NCBI RefSeq assembly: GCF_029525555.1
Contig: NZ_JAPDHZ010000003.1
Coordinates: 1,488,001-1,552,000 of the forward strand
Origin: Cohnella ginsengisoli
Lineage (GTDB): Bacteria; Bacillota; Bacilli; Paenibacillales; Paenibacillaceae
Direction: 5' to 3'
DNA: 64,000 bases
Position 1 is the stretch's first letter. Every line of letters starts with the position of its first letter. Positions 44,418 through 54,497 of this stretch are shown here, piece by piece. The position numbers and the translations under genes were made by a program. The notes beneath the pieces are model-generated. The model was not told the DNA's origin. It was given only the letters and a program-made list of their open reading frames with translations, and did not search any database.

Positions 44418-45536
44418 TACGCGTCATCGTCGTCGAAGACGAAAAACCGACGCTGGAGCTGATGACCTTGCTCGTCGGACGCCACCCCATGCTGGAGCTC
44501 GCCGGCGCTTATGCGAGCCCGTTCGAAGCGCTCGAACGGTTCGCGGACACGAGGCCGGACGCCGCGTTCCTCGACGTCGAGATGCCCAAAATGGGCGGCA
44601 TCGAGCTGGCGGAAAAACTCAAGGCGATCGACGGGGAGCTGCAGATCGCCTTTACGACGGCTTATCCGGCATACGCGGTCGAAGCCTTCCGGGTCAGCGC
44701 CGTCGATTACCTGCTGAAGCCGGTGACGCCCGACGCCCTGGCGCGCGTCGCCCTTCGCTTCGGTCGCAATCAGGAGATTCGTTCGGCGCTGAAGCCGGCC
44801 GCTCTCTCGGGGATGGCCCCCGCGGTACGCTGTCTGGGCACGTTCGAGACGCGCAGCGCCGACGGGAGCCCGATGAGCTGGCCTACCCGCAAGACGGAGG
44901 AGCTGTTCGCCTACCTGCTCGCCTATCCTGACCGGCTGCACGGGAAATGGCAGCTAGCCGATTTGCTATGGCCGGAGCTGGACGAGGAGCGGGCGCTGCA
45001 CAATTTGCACAATACCGTTTACCGGCTCAAAAAGTCGCTCAAGGGCGCCGGCGTCGACATCGAGCTCGCGCACGGCAATCAGGGATACCGCTTCCGCGCG
45101 CAGGCCGGGCTCTCGGACCTGCAACTGCTGAGGGAATATGGGAGAAGCGAGCCGGATGCGTTTGCGGTCGACCGAGAAGAACACGAACGGGCGCTCATGC
45201 TGATCAAGGGGGGATTTATTCGCCGGCAAGGATTACGCCTGGAGCGCGGGCCTCGCTGTCGAGGTTGCATCGCAGCAGGCCGCGCTAACGCGGAGGTTGG
45301 CCGCCAAGCTGCAGAAAAGCGATCCTTCGCTAGCCAAGTCGCTTATGTTCGCCTACTTGTCCGAGTCCCCGCTCGACGAAGAAATGAACGAAGCGTTGCT
45401 TGGCCTGATGGCCGAGCTCGGCGAATCGGCCCTCTTCCACCGGCACTATACGCAATACGCGGAAAGGCTCGGCGCCGAATTGGACGCCGAGCCGTCGGCC
45501 GCGCTGCGGAAGCTTGCCTCGCGGATGAATGGTTAG
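44414..45536 (+). CDS. SARP/BTAD-type response regulator (frameshifted as sequenced)
   Basis: 373 residues after correction. REC domain 1-120 (VVEDEKPT, phospho-Asp in AAFLDVEMPKMGG, ~53, and YLLKPVTP), a winged-helix OmpR-type DNA-binding domain (~140-225; MSWPTRKTEELFAYLLAYP, HGKWQLADLLWPELDEERALHNLHNTVYRLKKSL cited by key residues) and a bacterial transcriptional activator domain (~235-370). A G6 run (45208-45213) has one base too many; with five, LMLIKGDLFAGKDYAWSAGL reads on. It overlaps the end of the kinase gene and is its obvious partner. SARP-type regulators activate from direct repeats. Confidence 0.84.
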
Positions 45537-45544
45537 TGGTTCGC

Positions 45545-45564
45545 GCCGCCTTCGGGCGGCTTTT
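45545..45564 (+). terminator. Terminator of the hybrid kinase operon
   Basis: GCCGCC-TTCG-GGCGGC (45545-45560) followed by TTTTA. A stable tetraloop hairpin nine bases after the regulator stop; it overlaps the stop of the convergent lipoprotein gene. Confidence 0.75.
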
Positions 45565-47312
45565 ACTTCGACCCGGCCGAGGCCTCCCGCACCGCCTCGG
45601 TCATCTTGTCGCCGCCCTCCGCGTGCCAGCGCTGCGCGTAATCGTCGAACGCCGACAGGGGCAGCTCTCCCGTGATGATCTTCGCGTACGTCTCCGTCTC
45701 GAGGCTCTGCAAGTTCGTCCACATCGTCGCGAGCGACGGCGGCGGATCCGCGAAGACGCTCTCGACCTTGACCGTCTCCGCCCTCCCGACGCCGCCCCAC
45801 AGCTGATAAGCCGTCGAGCCTGCCCAGGCGTCCAGGTTTTTGCGCGGATACTCCCGCTCGGTCAGCGAATCGTCATACAGACGCTTCGTCTCCTGGTCGA
45901 GCCGTTCGGGATCGAGCTCGCCGGCCAGCGCCTTCGCCAGACGGTCGTGCCGCTGGGCGATCGCATCCGGATAGTCGAGCAGCAGGTCGAACGGATAATA
46001 ATTGCGCAGCTGCGTATCGAGCTGCTCGGTCGCCGCCAGCAAGTCTTTCGCGCCCGGATCCTGATTGCGCTCAATCCGCGTGAATACGTTCAGCAGCTTA
46101 AGCGCGGCTTCGGGATGCTCGTAACCCTTGCGGACGACCAGATAGCGATCGGTGACCGGCGACTCGCTCACGTTGAACCGCCCCGCCTCGTCCAGCGGCA
46201 CGGCGTAAACCCGCCAATCCGCCTTCGTATCCTGCGCGATCGACTTGGACAACGGATAATAAGGCGCCCACCAAGGTCCAAAAAAAGATGCCCGCCTTGT
46301 TATCCGCCTCCAGGTCTTGCGAATCCTGCCGCAGCATGAATTGCTGGTCCAGCACGCCCTCCTTGTACCACTGCGCGAGCAGCTTGAGCGCCTCTTTGGC
46401 TTCGCGCTGGACCGATCCGTACACGGGCCTTCCGTCCGAGCCCGCGATCCACTTGCGCGGATAGGCGCCGAACGCCGCGAAGACGCCGTTCAGACCGTTA
46501 TTGCCGGTCTTCTCCCCGTAGACCATGCCGCGATCGACCGGGATGCCGACCGTATCGTCTTTGCCGTTGCCATCCGGATCGCTCTGCCGGAACGCCCTCG
46601 CGATCTCGGCGATATCGTCCAACGTCTTCGGCGGCGCGAGTCCCAGCTTGTCCAGCCAGTCCTGGCGCACCCACAGGTACGTCGGCGCGTCCGCCTCGAT
46701 CGCGACGTTCGGCAGCCCGTACAAGCGGCCGTCGATCGACGCCTCCTGTAGCGCCTTGCCGCCGGTCGCGTCATAGATCGACTTCACGAGCGTGGACGCA
46801 TACTGGCCGTACGTATCCGTTAGATCGGCCAGCTCGCCGGCCTCCTTCAATTCCCGGAACTGCTGCCGGTCGACGACGAAGGCGTCCGGCAAGTCTCCGC
46901 TGCGGATGGCGTAGTTCATCGTGGCCGCATACTGTACCCCGCTTGGCGTCTCCCATGCGTATTTGATCGAGATGCCCGTCTGTTCGCCGAGATAGCGGCT
47001 TACGAAGTTGTTCTCGCTCGTATCCCCTTCGGGCAGGGCGATATCCGAGTATTGATGCGGGATGCGCAGCGTGACCGGCGTATCGTACTTGGCAAACGCC
47101 TGCCGGTCTGCCGGATCGACGCTCGCGCTGGCGGCGTCCTTGGCCTTGCTGCCGCCACCGCCAAAGCAACCGGTCAACGTCAGCGCGAAGATCGCCAGCG
47201 CGCAGGCGATCTTCGATGCTGCCATGATCCCGGGAGATCCGGCGGCGCGAACGCCCTCCCGGCCCTCACCGGCGAAGCGAACCTTGTTATGCGTATTCGC
47301 GTCGGCGTTCAC
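45563..47312 (-). CDS. Extracellular solute-binding lipoprotein (frameshifted as sequenced)
   Basis: 582 residues after correction. The lipobox is LTLTGCFGGGG, about 30 residues further from the start than usual if the GTG at 47312 is used; that GTG has AAGGAGG at seven bases and overlaps the YesN stop (GTGA). An ATG at 47225, just before the hydrophobic core, is an alternative without a good ribosome site. The body is a Bacterial_extracellular solute-binding fold (YLWVRQDWLDKLGLAPPKTLDDI, DPDGNGKDDT) of the CUT1-like oligosaccharide class. An A7 run on the + strand (46280-46286) has one base too many: with six, KAGIFFGPWWAPYYPLSK joins the parts. Confidence 0.83.
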
Positions 47313-48739
47313 GGCCTGCCTCCTTGGTGCTGCAGCTCCTGGCCCGCGCTCCGGTATTCGGACGGGAGGAGCCCCGTACGGTCGCGGAAAAGGCGGCTGA
47401 AGTATTTGTCGTCCTCGAAGCCGACCCGGCCCGCGATGTCGCGGATCGGCAGGTCCGTCCCGATCAGAAGCTCCTTCGCCGCGGCCAGCCGCAGCTTGCG
47501 GAGCGCGTCGCCGAACGCTTCGCCCGACGCGAACTTCTTGAAGCACTGGCTGAAGTAGCTGCGGCTCATGCCGATGCGCCGGGCCACCTCGTCCTGGTTC
47601 AGGTCTTGGCCGGCATGGCCCTTCATATAGAGCACGGCGCGAATGAGGCTGCCGAACACCTCCCGCGACAGCGACAGCTCGGCCAGCCGCTGCTGGGTGA
47701 GGAGCGCGGCGGCGGACAGCCAGCTTTTCCACTGCTTCCAATCGTACAGCTCTCCCGGGTCCCCGAGGGTGTCCGCCAGCCCGGCATGATCTCCCGCATC
47801 GCCGCGCCATCCCAGGTACGGCGCCCACTCTGCCGCAAGCGTTCGGAACCAGTCCTGCAGGCGGCCCGGGTCGACCTGCCACTGCTCGACCTGCGCGGCG
47901 AACTTGCGCCAGTCCTCGCCGTACAGCAGCCAGCGGCACTCGGACCAATCCTTGAACGCCGCGTCCAGCTCCGCCGGCGTCGGTCCCGCTTCCGCCTTGA
48001 GCTCGCCCAGCGCGATCGCGCGTTCGCCGGCTTCGCCGCTCCCACGGTAGAACAGATGGACCGGCAGCCGCTCGGCGATCGCGCGCTCCGCCTCCCGCGC
48101 CGAGACGCGGTCGTCCGCGCCCGCCGTCACGAGCGCCGCGTGCCATCTGCCCGCGACGTGCGCCGGCAGCTCGCGCAGCCAAGCCTCGGCCTGATTCGCC
48201 TCCGCGGTCCAGATCCACAGCCCGCCTTCAAGGCGGCGCGGTTTGCTCTCGGCCGCCAGGCTTGCCGGAGGCGCCTCGTCCCTCGCCGCGCGTCCTTTGG
48301 GCGCCAGCACCATCGCGGCCTCGAACGGCCGCTGCGCGCCTCCGGCCGTATGGCGCCGCTCCCATTCGAACCGCTTCACGATGCGGTTCAGCGTCTCGTC
48401 CACGTTGCTCTTGTTGAGCAGCGTCTTGACGATGTAGTCGATCGCGCCGAGCCGAAGCGCCTCCTGCACGTAGTCGAACTCGTGGTAGCAGGTCAGGATG
48501 ACGGCCTTCGTCTTCGGATACCGGCTCCGGGCCTGGTCGATCAGCTCGAAGCCGGACATGCCGGGCATGCCGATATCGACGAACATCATGTCGACCTCGC
48601 GCTCGCCGAGCAGCGCCAGCGCGGACGCCCCGTCCTTCGCCTCGCCGACGATCGAGATGCCGTAAGCGGACCAGTCCGCCAGCGCGATGAATCCCCGGCG
48701 CACCCTTTTCTCGTCGTCAACGACCAGCGCTTTGATCAT
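47309..48739 (-). CDS. YesN/AraC-type response regulator
   Basis: 476 residues. REC domain 1-125 (VVDDEKRVRRGF, phospho-Asp in MMFVDIGMPGMSG, ~54, and switch Lys in YIVKTLLN), a long middle section (~130-370) and a C-terminal AraC double helix-turn-helix (NQDEVARRIGMSRSYFSQCFKKF, LPIRDIAGRVGFEDDKYFSRLFRDRTGLLPSEYR cited by key residues). Partner of the YesM-type kinase whose gene overlaps its start by 23 nt. Likely controls the nearby sugar-uptake genes. GAGGTGGAG precedes the ATG. Confidence 0.93.
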   Translation of the reverse strand: MIKALVVDDEKRVRRGFIALADWSAYGISIVGEAKDGASALALLGEREVDMMFVDIGMPGMSGFELIDQARSRYPKTKAVILTCYHEFDYVQEALRLGAIDYIVKTLLNKSNVDETLNRIVKRFEWERRHTAGGAQRPFEAAMVLAPKGRAARDEAPPASLAAESKPRRLEGGLWIWTAEANQAEAWLRELPAHVAGRWHAALVTAGADDRVSAREAERAIAERLPVHLFYRGSGEAGERAIALGELKAEAGPTPAELDAAFKDWSECRWLLYGEDWRKFAAQVEQWQVDPGRLQDWFRTLAAEWAPYLGWRGDAGDHAGLADTLGDPGELYDWKQWKSWLSAAALLTQQRLAELSLSREVFGSLIRAVLYMKGHAGQDLNQDEVARRIGMSRSYFSQCFKKFASGEAFGDALRKLRLAAAKELLIGTDLPIRDIAGRVGFEDDKYFSRLFRDRTGLLPSEYRSAGQELQHQGGRP

Positions 48740-50472
48740 AGAGCTCCACCTCGCTTCGAATCGGTATGTGCACGGACAGCGTCGTGCCCTCTCCCGGCGC
48801 GCTGCGGATGCGCAGCAGGTCGCCGCTGCCGTAGTAGCTCTCGAGCAGCCGCTTGACGTACTTGAGGCCGATGCCCATCCCTCCGCGGGAAGCGCCCTCG
48901 TCCTCGAGCAGCCCGGCGAGCGTCTCCTCGTTCATGCCCGGCCCGTTGTCCGTCACCCGGAGCGTCAGCATGCCCGGTGCGTCCGGCTGCCGCTCGACGA
49001 CGACGCGGATCTCCCCGCCTTCCTCGCTTTGCCCATGGTAGATCGCGTTCTCCACGAGCGGCTGCAGCAGGAAGCGCGGCATCGCGACCGACTCCGTGCC
49101 GGGCTCCACGTCGATGCTGAAGGTGAGCTCGTCCTCGTAGCGATAGCTCTGCAGCTCGATATAATGGCGCAGCGCCTCGAGCTCCTGCCCGACGTTGACG
49201 ATCAAGCTGTTTTTACCCATGTTGTACTGAAGCACCTGAACGAGCAGCGTCACGATCCGGTCGATCTCCTCCTGGCCGCCCGCTCTGGCGACCCACTGCA
49301 CCGTGTTGAGCGTGTTATGGAGAAAATGCGGGTTGATCTGGCTCAGCAGCTTTTCCGTCTCCAATTGATACTTGGCCCGTTCGTTGTGGCCGATCTCGCT
49401 GATCAGCCCGTTGACCGTCGTCTTCATGTCCTGGAAGCTGCCGAGGAGCTGATCGAACTCTTCCACCTTCATATATTGGACCGGCGCTTCCCGATCCCGG
49501 GTCATGCGGACGATCTCTCGGTTCACCTTGCGGATCGAGCCGTATACCTTGCGCCAGACGAGCGTCGCGAGCATGATCGCGAAGCCGAAAGCGAAGGCGA
49601 ACAAGAGCGCCAGCCGCCGGAACCAGTCGTTGATCTCCCGATTGAATTCGTTTTTGCTGACGGCCGTCATCAGCTTCCAGCCCTGCGGGCTCTCGTAGCC
49701 GAACAGATAATAGCCCCGATAGGGCCCGCCGCCGGAGGCGGCGATCTCTTCGTAGCGCAGCTGCTTCGGATCGAGCGGGGGGCTCGCCGTCGTCCGCGAA
49801 CAGCGCGTCGCCTTCTTCGTCGAATACGTAATGCGATACCTTCATGCCGTAAAGCGCGCTGTTCAGGATCTTGCGGAACAAATTGTAGTTCGACTCCAGG
49901 TAAATGTAAACCGGCGTCTGCTGCTCCGTGCGCACGACGCGCAGGGACGAGATGACGGTATTGTCGCTGTTCTTGTATTGCGTCCGGTGCGGTCCGTGGA
50001 AAACGGCGCCCTTGTACTGCACGAACGGCGGCAGGTTGTCGATCGAGAAGCCGTCCGCTACCGGCAAATTGTTGAACAGCACCGGATCCGCGGCCTTCGG
50101 CATGTAGTATACGGTTAGTCCCACGTTCGGACTCGTGAAGTTGACCAGGTTCAGGCTGTCTTCGATATCTTGCTTGATCTCCGCCTTGTCATAGGTCTTG
50201 CTCGTCTTAAGATAACGATTGACCAGCTCGGCCAGCCGCCCGTCCAGCGCGAACTGCTTGGAGACGAAGTCCAGGTCGTTCAGCATGTTCTCCATCCCCG
50301 TCGCTTCCTGCTTCAGGCTGGCGTCGATGCCGCTGCGAATCTTGCCGGTCAAGATGGAGTGAAGCGACGAATACGTATAGGCGGAAAACAGGATCGGCGG
50401 AAACAGGCAGGCGATCAGCAAGTAGATGACGAGCGTCCGCCTCAGGGTGCCGGACTTGAAGGGATGAGGCAT
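48717..50472 (-). CDS. YesM-type sensor histidine kinase (frameshifted as sequenced)
   Basis: 584 residues after correction. First membrane helix (TLVIYLLIACLFPPILFSAY), an extracytoplasmic Cache-like sensor (~40-265), a second helix (LLFAFAFGFAIMLATLVW, ~285-303), HAMP, a His_kinase domain (LLSQINPHFLHNTLNTVQW, ~385) and HATPase_c (DNGPGMN, GMGIGLKYVKRLLESYY). A G6 run on the + strand (49777-49782) has one base too many; with five, DGEPPLDPKQLRYEEIAASG is continuous. The start is uncertain: ATG 50472 lacks a strong ribosome site, while GAGAGGGG a little upstream would suit a CTG about nine codons earlier. Confidence 0.84.
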
Positions 50473-50609
50473 CTTCAGGTATCGTGACAGAAACAGTTGC
50501 GTGCATCCCCTCTCGTCGCGTCGGGCTCGCCGCCCCTGTATACGCTTTCTAGTTTAACAAATTGCGGGGCTTCCCGACAGCGGAAGCCTTTTCCTCGCCG
50601 CAATGCCGG

Positions 50610-50649
50610 AAAAGCTTACCGCCGTCCTCGAACGAGGGCGGCGATAAGC
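50610..50649 (-). terminator. Terminator after the solute-binding lipoprotein gene
   Basis: A 17-bp stem with two G-U pairs (50614-50630 / 50633-50649), followed by TTTTCC on the minus strand. It separates the binding protein/permease unit from the YesM/YesN unit. Confidence 0.8.
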
Positions 50650-50673
50650 TTCAAGCGGCTGCGGCTTTATTTT

Positions 50674-52473
50674 TTACTTGGCGCGGTACTCGAATACCTT
50701 TTCGTTTTGCGCCTTGTTCCAGTTGTAGACGTCGTCGTAGCCGAGACCTTTGGCTTTCGTGATCATTTCCTTCTTCAGCTTGTCGAACTCGGCCTGGTTT
50801 TTCGCGAACACCATCTTCCAGGAGTACTGCTTGATGACCTGCGCGACTTGACCTTGCTTCTGCGACAGGTCGTCGGAGATGACTTCCGGCGCGGTGCCGG
50901 TGAAGATCTGCTTGTTGATCGCGATCATGTCGTTCTTCTGCAGGTATTCCTTGGCGCTCGTCGCGCCGCCCATCGCCGCCCGCCAGTTTTCCTCCAGCTT
51001 GTTCGGCGCCTGCGACAGCGTCGATGTCCACAGTGTGTAGTCGTACGGATCGCCGGTCTCCGGGTTGATGCTCGTCAGCTTGAGCGTCGAGTTGTTGATC
51101 TGGTTCATGCCGTCCTTCCAAGTACCGCCGCCGTATTCGTCAGGCACCTGCGTCGGATTGGACGGGAACGCCTGCTTGCCGAAGTCCGTCAGCACCGGCT
51201 TGCCGCCTTCAAGCTTCCAGGCCATACCTTCGGGTCCGTAGTTCGCGACCATCGTGCCTTCCGGGCTGTACAGCCAGTCGATGAACTCGAGCACGCGCTC
51301 CGGATGCTTCGCCTTTGCGCCGATCGCCCAGATGCGGTTGCCGCCGTACGGATTGTAGCCGTAGGAGAAGGTGCGCTCCTCTTCGAACGGCACGAGCGCG
51401 AAGCCCTTGCCTTCCGCCAGACGCTCAGGCGTATTGTACGTGTTGAGCCACGGGAACCAGGTGAACAGGAGCTGGCCGTCCGTCATCTTGTTGACGACGT
51501 CGTCGAACTTCTGCGTCATGGAGTCGGGATCGACGAGCCCCATCTGGTTCGCGTCGAAATACAGCTTCAGGCCGCGCATGTAGAAGCCGTCTTCGTCGAG
51601 GACGCCCTGTACTTCGTTCTTGTCAGCCGAGATCAGCGTGAAGCCGCCGGGGTTAAAGCCATCGCCCTCGTCGAAGCCGTTCAGCCCCGCCCATGCCTTC
51701 GTGTTCATCATCATATTGCCGTCCCAATCCTGCCACATTGAGAAGGCGTAGGTCGGCTTGCCCGAATCGCTCTTCGGTTCAAGCTCCTGCATCTTCTTGA
51801 GCACGGGAAGGTAGTCTTCCATCTTCGTAATCTTAGGGCTGCCGGCCTTCTGGTACAGGTCGAAGCGCAGGTTCGGGTTGTAGGTCATGTCCTTGCCTTC
51901 GGACGGGCCCTCGCCCTCGCCGACTTCAAAGCCGATGCCGTATACCTTGGAGCCGCCGCCGAAGTTGACCTTGTTTTTCTCGATCGCTTTGGGCGCATAC
52001 TTCAGAAGGTTCTGGCCGTACTTGTCCAGCATGCCGTCCTTCGTCCAGTCGAGCAGCATGCCCGCCTTGATCGCATCCTGATACTTTTGGCCGTCGTCGC
52101 CGAATACGACCAGGTCGCCCAGGCTGCCCGCGGACATCATCGCGGAGAACTTCACGTCGCCGCCGCCCTCGAGGTTCGAGGAGATAATGTTGAGGTCGAG
52201 GTTGAACTTGTCCTTGACGACCTTGGCGAACCAGCCTTGCTGCTCGCCCGAGAAGTTGGACAACATCGAGAACACGTCGATCTTATAGTCGTCGCGCTGA
52301 GGCGCGCTCGATGCGGAAGCGCTTGCAGAAGCGCCTGACGATGCCGAGCCGGACGGCGCGGGGGACGGCGAAGCGTTGTTGTTGCTGTTGCCGCCGGAGC
52401 AGGCTGCGAGGCTCGTCGCGAGCAGGACGGCGACGGATGCGGTTAGCGCTTTTTTCTTTTTCATCTGAACCAC
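50674..52473 (-). CDS. Extracellular solute-binding lipoprotein (LplA-like)
   Basis: 599 residues. Lipoprotein signal with LLATSLAACSGG (lipid-bearing Cys ~25), a Ser/Ala-rich linker, then a periplasmic-binding fold of the YtcQ/LplA class (VQGVLDEDGFYMRGLKLYFDANQMGL, FTWFPWLNTYNTPERL, NPYGGNRIWAIGAKAKHPERVLEFIDWLYSPEG cited by key residues). It should deliver an oligosaccharide to the LplB/LplC permeases encoded just upstream. GTG 52473 has AGGGAGG at eight bases; an ATG three codons later is also possible. Confidence 0.9.
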   Translation of the reverse strand: MVQMKKKKALTASVAVLLATSLAACSGGNSNNNASPSPAPSGSASSGASASASASSAPQRDDYKIDVFSMLSNFSGEQQGWFAKVVKDKFNLDLNIISSNLEGGGDVKFSAMMSAGSLGDLVVFGDDGQKYQDAIKAGMLLDWTKDGMLDKYGQNLLKYAPKAIEKNKVNFGGGSKVYGIGFEVGEGEGPSEGKDMTYNPNLRFDLYQKAGSPKITKMEDYLPVLKKMQELEPKSDSGKPTYAFSMWQDWDGNMMMNTKAWAGLNGFDEGDGFNPGGFTLISADKNEVQGVLDEDGFYMRGLKLYFDANQMGLVDPDSMTQKFDDVVNKMTDGQLLFTWFPWLNTYNTPERLAEGKGFALVPFEEERTFSYGYNPYGGNRIWAIGAKAKHPERVLEFIDWLYSPEGTMVANYGPEGMAWKLEGGKPVLTDFGKQAFPSNPTQVPDEYGGGTWKDGMNQINNSTLKLTSINPETGDPYDYTLWTSTLSQAPNKLEENWRAAMGGATSAKEYLQKNDMIAINKQIFTGTAPEVISDDLSQKQGQVAQVIKQYSWKMVFAKNQAEFDKLKKEMITKAKGLGYDDVYNWNKAQNEKVFEYRAK

Positions 52474-52612
52474 GGGGTAGTCCTCCCTTTGATTGATAGC
52501 TATTGGTATCGCGGCTTAACGTGGAGCGGTCTGTCGTTCCGGTCACATCGCGGGCTCCGGACTCACCTCCTTAAATGGGCCCGCCGGGGGGCTGGGAGCC
52601 GTCATTCGCTCC

Positions 52613-53510
52613 TCAGCCCTTGACTGCGCCGATCATGATGCCTTTGACGAAGAAACGCTGGAAGAACGGATACACGAACAAAATGGGGATGACGACGATC
52701 ATCGAGACGGTCGTGCGGATCGAGGTCGCCGTTTGCATCTTGGACAGGTCGACGTTCGCCGCTCCCCCCGCTGCTGCGGATGATGGCCGCGAGCGAGTTG
52801 GATTCGTTCAGGTACTTGTAGAGCACGAATTGAAGCGTATAGTACTTCTGGTTCGTCATCAGGAACACGGTGTCGATAAACGAATTCCACTGCGTCACGG
52901 CGGCGAAGATGGCGATGGTGGCGGCGATCGGCATGATGAGCGGCATGATGATGCGGAAGAACAGCGTCATCGTCCCCGCGCCGTCGATCTCGGCCGATTC
53001 CTGCAGCACGTCGGGCAGCGACTCGACGAACGTTTTAACCAGGATCACGTAGAACGGCGAGACGATCATCGGCAAAATGTAAGCCATGAAGTTGTTCGTC
53101 ATGTGCAGCTTCAGCATGATGACGTACCACGGAATGATGCCCGCGTTGAAGTACATCGTGATCATGATGAACCGGTACCAGAACGTGCGCGCCCACATCT
53201 TGCGCTTGGTGAAGATGTAGCCGAGGAACGCGGAGCCCGCTACCGTCGCGACGGTTCCGATAACCGTTCGTCCGACGGAGACGAGTGCGGCCTGGGACAG
53301 CCCTTTAAGCTTCAGCACCTGGATGTAGTTGTTGAAGTGAATCTCCTTCGGGTACCACATCACGAGCCCTCTCGAGCTCAAATCGTTGCTGCTGATCGTG
53401 TTAATGAACAGATAGTAGAACGGGAACAGGCACAGCAGCGTGAAGATGGCGAAGGCCAGATAGTTGAACGTGTGAAATACTTTGTCCCCGGTCGAGCTGC
53501 GGATCTTCAA
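52613..53510 (-). CDS. ABC transporter permease, LplC/YtcP type (frameshifted as sequenced)
   Basis: 298 residues after correction, six membrane helices (for example YLAFAIFTLLCLFPFYYLFI, FMAYILPMIVSPFYVILV). The inner-membrane EAA loop that docks the ATPase is ESAEIDGAGTMTLFFRIIMPL (~190-210). A C6 run on the + strand (52764-52769) has one base too many; with five, RSSGGAANVDLSKMQTATSI continues to the typical C-terminus FFQRFFVKGIMIGAVKG. TTG start with GGAGGAG upstream. Works with the adjacent LplB-type permease; no ATPase gene is in the window, so a shared MsmX-type ATPase is likely. Confidence 0.86.
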
Positions 53511-53528
53511 GTTCGGCTCCTCCTTTGC

Positions 53529-54497
53529 TTAGATGATCGATTCGCCGCGGACCCACTTCGACAGCCGGTTGGCGAAGAACAGCAGCCCGATGCTGATGAT
53601 CGACTTCAGCATGCTGACGGCCGTCGCGAACGAGAAGTTAGTGCCCAGCATGCCCGTATTGTAGACGTAGAGGTCGAGCACCTCGATATGGTCTTTGTTG
53701 ATCGGGTTCTGGAAGACGAAATACTGCTCCATCCCGTTGTTGATGAAGTTGGCGATCGAGAGCAGCAGCAGCACGAAGTACGTCGGCATGATGCCAGGCA
53801 CCGTGATATTCCACATTTGGCGGAACCGTCCTGCGCCGTCGACCTTGGCCGCGTCGTACTGCTCCTGGTCGATCCCGGTGATCGCGGCGATGTACATGAT
53901 CGCGCCCCATCCGAGTCCCTTCCAGGTAGCCCACAGAATCATGGCGAGCCAGGTGTGACTATCGTTCGCCAAGTAGTTGAAACCGCGGTCCTGGAGGCCG
54001 AGCTCGATGAAGAGCCGGTTGATGAGGCCGTTGTCCACGTTGAACATCATGAAGGCGATTGCATAGACGAGCACCCAACTGATGAAGTTAGGCAGCGTCG
54101 TCAGAATCTGCACCGTTTTCTTGAAGCGCATCGACCGGATCTCGGACAGCAGGATCGCGAAGGCGACCGGCAGTACCGAGGTCACGATCCCGAGGGTGCT
54201 CATGGCGATGGTGTTCTTCATGACGCGCAGCACCTCTTGGGTCTGCGTCGGGTTGGCGAAGATCGAGCGGAACCACTGCAGGCCGACGAACGGCGTGTCG
54301 CTCAGCTTGAAGCCCGGGCGATAATTGTAAAGCGAGTAAATCCAGCCGTACAGCGGCATATAGCTGAAAACGAACACGAGTACAAGGAAGGGAAGCGCAT
54401 ACAAAAACAATCTGTAACGTTCCGTGATGCCTCGTCTTCGTGCGGCTGGCTGGGCGACGGTCTGAGGATGCTGCGAGGTGCCGGCAGCCGAATTCAT
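53529..54497 (-). CDS. ABC transporter permease, LplB type
   Basis: 322 residues with six membrane helices (LFLYALPFLVLVFVFSYMPLY, TLGIVTSVLPVAFAILLSE) and the EAA loop EQYDAAKVDGAGRFRQMWNI (~200-219). First gene of the uptake unit LplB-LplC-binding protein. ATG 54497 has AGGAGG at six bases; the frame is open about 20 codons further without a ribosome site. Likely substrate is a polysaccharide breakdown product, inferred from the YesM/YesN context. Confidence 0.9.
   Translation of the reverse strand: MNSAAGTSQHPQTVAQPAARRRGITERYRLFLYALPFLVLVFVFSYMPLYGWIYSLYNYRPGFKLSDTPFVGLQWFRSIFANPTQTQEVLRVMKNTIAMSTLGIVTSVLPVAFAILLSEIRSMRFKKTVQILTTLPNFISWVLVYAIAFMMFNVDNGLINRLFIELGLQDRGFNYLANDSHTWLAMILWATWKGLGWGAIMYIAAITGIDQEQYDAAKVDGAGRFRQMWNITVPGIMPTYFVLLLLSIANFINNGMEQYFVFQNPINKDHIEVLDLYVYNTGMLGTNFSFATAVSMLKSIISIGLLFFANRLSKWVRGESII

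Noticed and set aside
44417..44931. A 170-residue C-terminal extension of the hybrid kinase
   Set aside because: It overlaps the SARP regulator in another frame and reads as Arg/Gly-rich nonsense; a stop near 44404-44417 is more likely.
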